Below are positions 7,253-14,653 of a stretch of 64,000 nt of DNA, one piece after another. Below the pieces are notes generated by a model that ran no database searches, was not told the origin of the DNA, and saw only the letters and a program-made list of their open reading frames with translations. Both the position numbers and the translations under genes were made by a program. The stretch comes from CAZEAB01 sp964552945 (GTDB lineage: Archaea > Nanobdellota > Nanobdellia > Woesearchaeales > GW2011-AR9): NCBI GenBank assembly GCA_964552945.1, contig CAZKIP010000006.1, forward strand, positions 1 through 64,000. The letters run 5' to 3'. How positions within the stretch are numbered: position 1 is the first letter of the stretch; each line of letters begins with the position of its first letter.

Positions 7253-8476
7253 TCATAAACTCTCTTCACTAATTCTTTTAACAAGTCCCTTATTACTCAA
7301 CTTTTTTCTAACCAATTTGTTCTCTCCACCAAACAACAATACTTCAGGAGGCATCGGTCTTAGATTATACACACCACCCATAGAATAACAATAAGCACCA
7401 GCATTTAGAATAGTTAAAACATCACCTTCCCTTAACTCAGGAAGTTTTCTGTCTACAGCAAAACAATCTCCGGTCTCACAAATGTTACCTACAACATCAT
7501 ATTTCTTAATTTCCCCAGAAGGATTTGATAAATTCAAAATGTGATGATAAGCTTGGTAAAACATAGGCCTAATTAATTGAGGAAATCCAGAATTGGTTCC
7601 AGCAATAAGTTTACCAGGATTATTTTTTATTTCGGTAACTTTTACCAAAAGATTTCCTGCCTCTGAAACAAGATATTTACCTGGTTCAAAATACATTTCT
7701 AATTCTTTTCCATAACCCTCACAAAATTTAGAAAAAATTGCCACTACTTCTTTTCCAAACTCTAAATAATTCAAATTTTTTTCTTCAGGTTTGTAAGGAA
7801 CTTTAAACCCACCACCAAAATCAACAAATCTTAAATTAGGAAATCTTTCTGGAGTAATCATACCTAACAAATTTTTCATACCTTCCATCATTTGAACCGT
7901 TTCAGGAATTCCAGAACCGGTGTGTTCATGAACTCCTACAACTTTCAAACCATATTTATTACAAACTTCAACAACTTCCTCAACCTTATTAATCATAATT
8001 CCAAACTTGGAAGCTTCTCCACCCGTTTGTACATTCTCATGTTCGCCCGCAACAACATCTGGATTAAATCTTATACAAACCTCTCTTCCAGGATAAGCTT
8101 CACCATACCTATTTAATCTGGATAAACTTCCAATGTTGAATAAAACACCCAACTTCTGAACTTCATGCATTTCTTCATCTGTAATTTTGTTAGAAGTAAA
8201 AAGAATTCTATCTGCTGAAAAACCGGCCTCTATAGCAAGAAGAACATCTCCTGGACTTACTGCATCAATACAAGCGCCTTCTTTTTCTAGAAGTTTTAAA
8301 ATTGCCAAGTTATAATTGGCTTTCATAGCATAATATATTTGCAACTTTTTCCAGGGAATAAAATCATACAACTCTTTATATCTCTGAATAATTAAGTTTC
8401 CATTATATACGTAAAGGGGAGTACCATGCTTAGTTGCTAATTCTATTAACTTTTCTCTTGAAAAAAATTCTTCCAT
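7253..8476 (-). CDS. lysA: diaminopimelate decarboxylase-like PLP enzyme
   Basis: The fold-III PLP decarboxylase has the lysine in YYAMKANYN (K52 from the start used). It also has HEHTGSG, FGGGF and EPGKYL in the phosphate-binding barrel, and CETGDCFAVDR plus NAGAYCYSMG in the C-terminal domain. This fits conversion of meso-diaminopimelate to lysine. The family also includes enzymes acting on carboxynorspermidine, and EPGK replaces the usual EPGR, so substrate is not certain. The ATG at 8476 (407 residues) is preferred over 8575. A TATA box lies about 24 bases upstream, and the longer form would overlap the next gene. Confidence 0.85.
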   Translation of the reverse strand: MEEFFSREKLIELATKHGTPLYVYNGNLIIQRYKELYDFIPWKKLQIYYAMKANYNLAILKLLEKEGACIDAVSPGDVLLAIEAGFSADRILFTSNKITDEEMHEVQKLGVLFNIGSLSRLNRYGEAYPGREVCIRFNPDVVAGEHENVQTGGEASKFGIMINKVEEVVEVCNKYGLKVVGVHEHTGSGIPETVQMMEGMKNLLGMITPERFPNLRFVDFGGGFKVPYKPEEKNLNYLEFGKEVVAIFSKFCEGYGKELEMYFEPGKYLVSEAGNLLVKVTEIKNNPGKLIAGTNSGFPQLIRPMFYQAYHHILNLSNPSGEIKKYDVVGNICETGDCFAVDRKLPELREGDVLTILNAGAYCYSMGGVYNLRPMPPEVLLFGGENKLVRKKLSNKGLVKRISEESL

Positions 8477-8496
8477 CCTACCATGAGCTGTTAAGG

Positions 8497-8506
8497 ATAT
8501 ATAAAA
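8497..8506 (-). promoter_or_regulatory. TATA box of the lysA-like gene
   Basis: ATATATAAAA on the plus strand (TTTTATATAT on the minus) is about 24 bases upstream of the ATG at 8476. It sits between that start and the end of the HAD gene. Confidence 0.55.
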
Positions 8507-8546
8507 TTTGCGAGATATTTCTGTAAATTTTCCGGATAGAAACAAA

Positions 8547-9326
8547 TTATAGTCTACTTCTAACAAACCCATCAATAGTTTTTCTTAAATCTGATCCTCG
8601 GCGATAATCTGCAAATTGAACAGAATGAACAAAAGGACCAAGTTCTGTTTCTGCATTTCTTCTATCACTTTCATTAGATATAACTCCAACAGACATGCCA
8701 CCATAACGTTTGTTGACTTTAAGCATTGCTTTATCTGTCAATCCATCACCTAAAACTAAAGAATTTTCTAAAGGCCAATCATATGCCCCTCTTATTTTAC
8801 TCTGACCAATGCTAAGTCTAATCAAAACATTCTCCTTCTCATCAGAAGAAACCGTTAACCCCAAACCTGCAATTCTATCAGAGTAATGGGATTTAACAAA
8901 ATCATAAGCACATACGTGATCACAATATCTTTCTAGCAAAGAGCCTTCAATGATGGGTTTAATTCCACAACTAATGACTCTAAAAGAAAATTCGGCTTCA
9001 GGATAATCACTACGCAACTCTGGGAACAAGGTATCTGCTCCAGGGAATAAAGTTTTATCCAATTCTTTCCCCAACTCCCCCATAGTTTCTCTCGTAATGG
9101 GTGTTTTTGGATTTTGCTCATTATAATGATTTACTGCATCAATAATTCTTGTAAAATAAAGTGCAATGAAATTTTCAGGAGAATTTGTTATTTTTTTCTG
9201 TTCTTCATATATCCTATCCCAAAACTCTTTTCTATCCATACCCATTTTATCCAAAAGAAAATTAGGATGCATTCCCTCGGCTAAAGTTCCATCTAAATCA
9301 GCAGTTATAGCAATTCTAGGTTTCAT
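8547..9326 (-). CDS. HAD-superfamily phosphatase
   Basis: The product has 259 residues with all four HAD motifs: DLDGT (D10 nucleophile, D12 acid/base), ISCG (motif II), SKIRGA (motif III lysine) and LGDGLTDKAM (motif IV). The cap of about 90 residues between motifs I and II suggests a C1-cap enzyme acting on a small phosphorylated metabolite. The substrate cannot be read from sequence. TTTTTTTATAAAA at about 9344-9357 provides a TATA box 20-30 bases upstream of the ATG. Confidence 0.82.
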   Translation of the reverse strand: MKPRIAITADLDGTLAEGMHPNFLLDKMGMDRKEFWDRIYEEQKKITNSPENFIALYFTRIIDAVNHYNEQNPKTPITRETMGELGKELDKTLFPGADTLFPELRSDYPEAEFSFRVISCGIKPIIEGSLLERYCDHVCAYDFVKSHYSDRIAGLGLTVSSDEKENVLIRLSIGQSKIRGAYDWPLENSLVLGDGLTDKAMLKVNKRYGGMSVGVISNESDRRNAETELGPFVHSVQFADYRRGSDLRKTIDGFVRSRL

Positions 9327-9373
9327 TTATACTACAGAAAAACATTTTTTTATAAAAGCAATGAAAAACAAAC

Positions 9374-10894
9374 TTAAAATCCTAATCTTTCCAAAATAAC
9401 ATCAGGATCAAATTTCTCTAAATCAGAATAATTTTGACCAACTCCAAGAAATAAAATTGGTTTCTTAATAGTATAAGATATTGATAAAGGAGCGCCTCCT
9501 TTCTCATCCACATCCACTTTTGTGAGGATTGCACCATCCATTTGCACTAACTCATTAAACTTTCTAGCTTGTTCAATACAATCATTTCCGGTGATAGATT
9601 CACCAACAAAAATTTTGAAATCAGGTTTTGTAACTCTAATAATTTTTTCAAGTTCTTGCATCAAGTTAGTATTACTATGCAGCCTTCCAGCAGTATCAAC
9701 AAGAACAACATCAACATTATTTTTTTCTGCATATTTAACTGCATCAAAAGCTACAGCTGCTGCATCTGAACCATAATCATGTTTAATCATTTTTACTTTT
9801 AGATTGTCTGCATGTTCTTGTAATTGGTCGATGGCAGCAGCCCTAAAAGTATCACAAGCAGCAAAAACTACAGACATTTTATTGTCCTGAAAGTATTGAG
9901 TTAATTTTGCAATTGAAGTTGTTTTACCAACCCCATTTATTCCAAAAAAAGTTATGATGAAAGGTCCTTCTTTCTTTTTTATTTTATCCAAAAGGTCTAC
10001 CTGTTCACAAGAAAGAATTTCATGCATTGTTTGTTTCAAAGTTTCTGCAATCTTTTTTGGAACATCTCTTGGTAATGGTTTGTCAACCAATTCTTCTCTT
10101 AAATCCTCTTTAATTTTTTCAATAACTTCAACAGAAACATTATTTTCCAATAAAACTATTTCCAATTCCCAAAAAAGATTATCAAATTTTTCTGAAGAGA
10201 TAGTTTTTGTGGTTAGCGTTTGTTTAATTTTTCCAAAGAAACCTTTTTCTTCCTTTACTTCTTCAGGTTCAGTAGTAATTTCTTCTTTTGTTTCCTCAAC
10301 AACTTCTTTTTCTACTTTCTCTGTTGCTTTTTCTTTTTTAGGAGCTTTATCTTCAGCGACTTTTTCCTTCTTAACCTTCTCTTTTGGTTTTTCAACTTTT
10401 AGTTCTTCCTTAGGAGTTTCTTTTTTAGTTTCTTTTTTCTTTTTGAATAAACCACTGAAAAAACCCTCCTTCTTTTCTTCTTCAATAATTTCTACTTTAG
10501 GAATTTCCTCTTCCTTTGATTCTTCAAAATTTTCTTCTTTAGTCTCTTTGGTTTCTTTAGTCTCTTCATCTTTTACTTCTTTAGTTTCTTCTTTTACTGG
10601 TACAGAATTAGCTTCTTCAATTACTTTGTCAGCTTTTTCTAAGACTTCTTCAGGAACATCTTCGGATTCTTTTTCTTCAACCTTAGTTTCTTTTTCAACT
10701 TCTTTTTTTGGTTTCTCTTCTTTTTTCTTAACTTCCTTCTTCTTGACTTCTTTTTTAACTTCTACTTTCTTTTCCTTCTTAGGCTTCTCAACTACTTTCT
10801 CTACTTCAACCTGCTTCTCTTCCGCTTCCTCTTCAGCTTTCTTAGAAAAAACTGATAATGCTCCCTTCAGTTTATCTTTTAATTTTCCAAACAT
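9374..10894 (-). CDS. ftsY: signal recognition particle receptor FtsY
   Basis: This GTPase docks SRP-bound ribosomes at the membrane. Residues 1-230 are an extreme Lys/Glu-rich region. The helical N domain follows (about 230-300), then the G domain: P-loop GINGVGKTT at 318-326, DTFRAAA at 348-354, DTAGR at 400-404, TKVDVDEKGG and GVGQNYSDLEKF near the end. At 506 residues it is much longer than most archaeal FtsY, because of the charged N-terminal extension. The gene follows prefoldin beta by 35 bases, apparently in one operon. Confidence 0.95.
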   Translation of the reverse strand: MFGKLKDKLKGALSVFSKKAEEEAEEKQVEVEKVVEKPKKEKKVEVKKEVKKKEVKKKEEKPKKEVEKETKVEEKESEDVPEEVLEKADKVIEEANSVPVKEETKEVKDEETKETKETKEENFEESKEEEIPKVEIIEEEKKEGFFSGLFKKKKETKKETPKEELKVEKPKEKVKKEKVAEDKAPKKEKATEKVEKEVVEETKEEITTEPEEVKEEKGFFGKIKQTLTTKTISSEKFDNLFWELEIVLLENNVSVEVIEKIKEDLREELVDKPLPRDVPKKIAETLKQTMHEILSCEQVDLLDKIKKKEGPFIITFFGINGVGKTTSIAKLTQYFQDNKMSVVFAACDTFRAAAIDQLQEHADNLKVKMIKHDYGSDAAAVAFDAVKYAEKNNVDVVLVDTAGRLHSNTNLMQELEKIIRVTKPDFKIFVGESITGNDCIEQARKFNELVQMDGAILTKVDVDEKGGAPLSISYTIKKPILFLGVGQNYSDLEKFDPDVILERLGF

Positions 10895-10929
10895 GATTAA
10901 AAATCCTCATTTTCTTCTTCATAATATTA

Positions 10930-11331
10930 CTATTCTGCATTCTGAATATCTTGATATATCGACATCAGTTTATTCTGTATATGTTGCATTACTTTCTCAA
11001 CATCAACAAGTTTTTTTCGCAGCTCAACTTCCTGTTGTCCAAGCAAGGAAACGACTTCTTCAGTAGTTCTTTCAACCGTGGTATTGGAACCAACGTTGAC
11101 AACCAAACTCTGGTTATTTTCCAATTTAGATCTGATAAAAATACCATTAGCCAAAGGAGATAAAATTTCTGTTCCAACTTTAGTTTCTCCTAATTCACTG
11201 ACTGCATTCTTAGAAATATCTAATTCTAACAATTGCTGATTTAACATTTCTAGATGTTCATTAATCTGCACAGCCTGCTGCTGGAGCATTTGAAACTCCG
11301 TGTACTTTTCTTTCCAATTTTCTTCGCTCAT
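10930..11331 (-). CDS. pfdB: prefoldin beta subunit
   Basis: The product has 133 residues. N- and C-terminal coiled-coil helices (EFQMLQQQAVQINEHLEML and a long Gln/Lys-rich helix at the end) flank a central beta-hairpin region. This is the layout of beta-type prefoldin, which assembles with the alpha subunit to hand unfolded proteins to the thermosome. Its start overlaps the stop of the preceding gene by four bases (ATGA), so the two are translationally coupled. Confidence 0.82.
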   Translation of the reverse strand: MSEENWKEKYTEFQMLQQQAVQINEHLEMLNQQLLELDISKNAVSELGETKVGTEILSPLANGIFIRSKLENNQSLVVNVGSNTTVERTTEEVVSLLGQQEVELRKKLVDVEKVMQHIQNKLMSIYQDIQNAE

Positions 11332-11537
11332 TGTTCAAGTTTTTGCAGAAGTTTAGATAGAAATTCTTCATATAATTTTCCTCCTGCAAGGAAAGGTATA
11401 TCTTCAGAATCCCCTACCATTTTATTCAAAAATGGAGAATTTACTAACCTTAAATCCTTCTCATCTTTTTTCAAATGGCTTAATTCTTTCCGCACCAATA
11501 TTCTCAAAACATCACTATCTTCTTTTGTTAATTCCAT
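11328..11537 (-). CDS. small conserved-looking protein coupled to prefoldin
   Basis: This 69-residue helical, charged protein (MELTKEDSDVLRILVRKEL...) is the first gene of the prefoldin-ftsY operon. The family is not recognised with certainty. The four-base overlap with prefoldin beta and a TATA box (11557-11566) 20-30 bases upstream of the ATG support expression. No membrane or zinc motif is seen. Confidence 0.6.
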   Translation of the reverse strand: MELTKEDSDVLRILVRKELSHLKKDEKDLRLVNSPFLNKMVGDSEDIPFLAGGKLYEEFLSKLLQKLEQ

Positions 11538-11556
11538 AAGGGGTATTTATTACAGG

Positions 11557-11566
11557 TTTTTATAAA
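11557..11566. promoter_or_regulatory. TATA element able to drive both directions
   Basis: TTTTTATAAA is correctly spaced for the minus-strand gene starting at 11537. On the plus strand it would start transcription near 11590, just before the structured element at 11600-11677. Confidence 0.45.
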
Positions 11567-11599
11567 GGTAACGGTAGAAAATATAGGGCTAAATAAAAT

Positions 11600-11677
11600 G
11601 CAAACACTAGCGCCAATGGAGGCACATGGGATGAGTCATAAACGAAGCCCATAATCGTGCCGTGCCCTAGTGTTTGC
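11600..11677 (+). ncRNA. candidate structured RNA with an 11-bp closing stem
   Basis: GCAAACACTAG (11600-11610) is perfectly complementary to CTAGTGTTTGC (11667-11677). Inside, GGCAC-ATGGG (11621-11630) pairs with CCCAT-(AATC)-GTGCC (11648-11661). This leaves an apical loop with ATGA and CGA that loosely resembles a K-turn or K-loop. No open reading frame is present. The plus strand is favoured by the upstream TATA element. On the minus strand the stem is followed by ATTTTATTT, so a terminator role cannot be excluded. Confidence 0.5.
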
Positions 11678-11776
11678 CTTAGAAAATTTAAGCCATATAA
11701 AAAGAAAATATAGAGAGTAGAAAGGTTATGATAAAGTGGAGAAATGGTTAAAAGTAAGAACTAGATTTTTAACAAA

Positions 11777-13009
11777 GTGGCAAGTAAAACAAAACTGTTA
11801 ATTGTCCCTTGTTCTGGAGAAAATACTACGAAATTAGCCATAGATGTAACCAGAATTCTGAAAAAAGAATATGGCCTTGAAGATCAAGTAGAACTACTCA
11901 CAAGCCAAAGAAGAAAAAGTGTACCAAAAGGAACGCCTAAAGATCATCAACATCCTTTAGTGGGAGATTATTTCCCTGATGTTGAATCACAAGTAGATAT
12001 CGGCAGGAACCAATTGTTCGATAACATTAGGGGAAAACATGTAGCAATAGTTGAGCACTTACTTACTCCTCACAGATTTGTAGTTGATGGTCAACCCCAA
12101 TGTATCTCGGTTAATGACCACCATATGACTGTTAGAGGATTTTTGGATGTTATCAGGAATACGGATACCCTTCAAAGAACTCTCCTTGCACCATATTTGA
12201 CTTACGTAAGATCGCATAGCATCAAAAAATACAAAAAAAGAGGATTCTTTCAGTTCGATTCAATTCAGACAACACTAGGGGATTACCAAAGAGGGAAATT
12301 AGATGCAATTGTTACCATTGACCCACATGCAAGAGAAGCAGCTCAGATTGCTGAATCATTAGAAATTGATTTTCATGACATCAATCCTTTCCATTCTGCC
12401 AGAGCTATAAACCCATACAAATTAGGTCTTTCTGGGAACAGAGCTAAAGATGTAAGAAAGAAACTGAGGCCTTTTCAAGAAAGATTTGCAAAACTTAGAA
12501 AAGAAAAAGAAGGCCATTTGTATGTTATCGTTGTTGATGGAGGAACTGAATCTAGATGTGAAAATTTCATTGAAAGAGCTTGCCCAGATTTGACACCTGA
12601 AGAATATTTTGCTTTCTTAATGAATTTTGGAAAAGATAGATTCACATATAGTGATGCATCTGCACAAGTAAAATCATTCAGCCCAATTACAGTTGACAAT
12701 TTAGATCATGATGGAACTTACATTATTATTGATGACATGGCAGTAAGTCTTGGAACTGCCAATAGGGCTGCCAGATATGTTAAAGAGCATTCTGGTGGTA
12801 AAGCTCATATCGAATTATGGACAAGTCATGCCGTTACGATGCCAGTTCAGCATGACGGCGCCAATGAAAGAAATTATATTGACAAAGTTGTTTGTCTTGA
12901 TACTATTCCTCAACATCCCGATTTAAAATTCGAATATATTAATGCCAGTGCTCATTTACTCGCTTCCGGGCTGTATAAAGCCCATCAAAAGTTGGTCGAT
13001 TCTAGGTAA
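11777..13009 (+). CDS. divergent ribose-phosphate pyrophosphokinase-like protein
   Basis: Two phosphoribosyltransferase-type halves can be followed: IVPCSGENTTKLA at the N-terminus, VTIDPHAREAAQIAE in the position of the catalytic loop, and IIIDDMAVSLGTANRAARY in the position of the PRPP loop. At 410 residues it is about 100 longer than standard PRPP synthetase, and the usual DDxxxTGGT loop is altered to DDMAVSLGT. It probably makes PRPP from ribose 5-phosphate and ATP, but a changed or lost activity is possible. The start is GTG at 11777. It runs in the same direction as the kinase gene 67 bases downstream, which has its own TATA box. Confidence 0.72.
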   Translation: MASKTKLLIVPCSGENTTKLAIDVTRILKKEYGLEDQVELLTSQRRKSVPKGTPKDHQHPLVGDYFPDVESQVDIGRNQLFDNIRGKHVAIVEHLLTPHRFVVDGQPQCISVNDHHMTVRGFLDVIRNTDTLQRTLLAPYLTYVRSHSIKKYKKRGFFQFDSIQTTLGDYQRGKLDAIVTIDPHAREAAQIAESLEIDFHDINPFHSARAINPYKLGLSGNRAKDVRKKLRPFQERFAKLRKEKEGHLYVIVVDGGTESRCENFIERACPDLTPEEYFAFLMNFGKDRFTYSDASAQVKSFSPITVDNLDHDGTYIIIDDMAVSLGTANRAARYVKEHSGGKAHIELWTSHAVTMPVQHDGANERNYIDKVVCLDTIPQHPDLKFEYINASAHLLASGLYKAHQKLVDSR

Positions 13010-13076
13010 TAGTCCCTCTCCAGTGACAAATGGCCGAAACATTTATAAAAGAGGTTAATTCTGAACAAATGTTAGA

Positions 13077-14642
13077 ATGGTTGAATTAGATGAATTAATA
13101 AATGGAGATATTACAAATATACCTAGTGGTACAACCATTAGAAACCCTCATACAAATGAAGTTCTAAGTATTCAAGAAAAATTAGGTCAAGGAGGAGAAG
13201 GACATACTTATCTTTCAAAAAATGCTGATGGCGTAGAAAGAGTTCTTAAATTTGTAGAAAGAAGTAATGGCACCTCCACTGAAGAGCTTGAAGATAAATT
13301 AAGTTCAGAATTACGAAGAGTAAATACCCTTCTTGGTGCAAATTATAGTGCATTTGCTATTAATTCGTTAAATGTTGGTATTGTTGGAGATTTTGCTGAA
13401 GGAAGAAATCTTGAAAAAGAAATCATTGAAGGTAATAAAGCATATACTGAATCTGAAGTTATTGATTTTTTAACAAAAGTTTGTACACAATTTTTAGAAC
13501 CTCTTCATAATGGAGGAGTTGTTCATAAAGACATAAAGCCACAAAATATTATTGTAAATAGTGATAGAGAATACACTTTAATTGATTTTGGAACAATTAG
13601 AAGCGTTAATGATCTTGCCACAATGACGGTTACAATGAGAGGTACGCCTGGTTATTCAAGAATCAAATCAAAACATGAAGTGAGTGATGATTTTTATTCA
13701 TTAGCTAAAACTGCTTATTTCCTATTCACAGGAAGACATCCTGAATTTATTGGACACGATGAATATGACAGAATGGAAGATGAAAAGAAGTTTAATGCTC
13801 TTAGAATCGATGAAAATCTTAAAAATGTCTTATGGAAAATGCTTGGTCACGATAATACTTATGATAATGTTGATAGTTTACTAGGTGATTTAAGAAAATT
13901 GCAAGTAAATTCTGATGAATCAAAAGTAGATGTAAGGTCGGCTAGAGAACTTGCAAAGTACAGAGAAGCTTCTATTGTTCCTTCAGATTTACAAGAAAGA
14001 ATTACTGGATTTAAAGAATTATTTTTTGAGAAGTATGAGGATAAATTAGCGGAAAGAGTTCCAATTGAAAGAGAGGATAAAGATGCTTTAGTTAGAATTC
14101 TTCAAGATCTGGGATATACCCAACAAGGAGAAGTTTACGTACGACCACATAAATCTACAGAACACATTGACGTTATTTCATTTGAAGGAGACAATTATGC
14201 TCAAATTCGACATGGACAGGTGTATAAGTTAGAAGACGCTGAAAGTAAACTTGATAAGTTTGAAATTACTGATAGATTTTATGAACTTGGAACATTTGCA
14301 GGTTTTTTATCACCAATAATAACAGGGATTGGCATGGGTGTGTCTTATGGAGATTCAATACCAGGGTCCATTGGGTGTGCACTAATAGGAGCAGTTGCTG
14401 GATTTTTTACATCAGATTTTTTAGATAAAATAGTGAAAAAATCTAAAATTGATTCCAAGGATTCAGCCTTATGGGGGATTATCCCATTGTTCTTACCACA
14501 TGCATTTGGAAAAGCTTTTCAAGGAGTTGAGAATGGAGTAAGGTATCTTTCGCATGCCTCTGGATCTACGGCAGATAGCTATGCTCTTGAGAACGCACTT
14601 CACCCATTGCCAGGAATTACTTACGATAAAAACGAAAAATAA
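13077..14642 (+). CDS. membrane-anchored Hanks-type Ser/Thr protein kinase
   Basis: Kinase landmarks are complete: glycine loop GQGGEG (37-42), lysine in RVLKFV (K58), HKDIKPQN (150-157), DFG (170-172) and GTPGY (189-193). A region of about 110 residues of unknown type follows. It is succeeded by Gly-rich hydrophobic segments near 405-445 and 468-485 that should cross the membrane, leaving the kinase in the cytoplasm. ATTTATAAAA at 13041-13050 is a TATA box about 30 bases before the ATG. Substrates are unknown; its neighbour is the PRPP-synthetase-like gene. Confidence 0.85.
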   Translation: MVELDELINGDITNIPSGTTIRNPHTNEVLSIQEKLGQGGEGHTYLSKNADGVERVLKFVERSNGTSTEELEDKLSSELRRVNTLLGANYSAFAINSLNVGIVGDFAEGRNLEKEIIEGNKAYTESEVIDFLTKVCTQFLEPLHNGGVVHKDIKPQNIIVNSDREYTLIDFGTIRSVNDLATMTVTMRGTPGYSRIKSKHEVSDDFYSLAKTAYFLFTGRHPEFIGHDEYDRMEDEKKFNALRIDENLKNVLWKMLGHDNTYDNVDSLLGDLRKLQVNSDESKVDVRSARELAKYREASIVPSDLQERITGFKELFFEKYEDKLAERVPIEREDKDALVRILQDLGYTQQGEVYVRPHKSTEHIDVISFEGDNYAQIRHGQVYKLEDAESKLDKFEITDRFYELGTFAGFLSPIITGIGMGVSYGDSIPGSIGCALIGAVAGFFTSDFLDKIVKKSKIDSKDSALWGIIPLFLPHAFGKAFQGVENGVRYLSHASGSTADSYALENALHPLPGITYDKNEK

Positions 14643-14653
14643 AAATAAAAAAA

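Noticed and set aside
8476..8575. N-terminal extension of the lysA-like protein
   Set aside because: It would overlap the HAD gene and place the TATA box inside the coding region. Family similarity begins after the ATG at 8476.
9954..11066. Long open frame on the plus strand, rich in Ser and Phe
   Set aside because: It is antisense to the Lys/Glu-rich part of ftsY. GAA/AAA-rich codons read backwards as TTC/TTT, which gives a long stop-free but meaningless frame.
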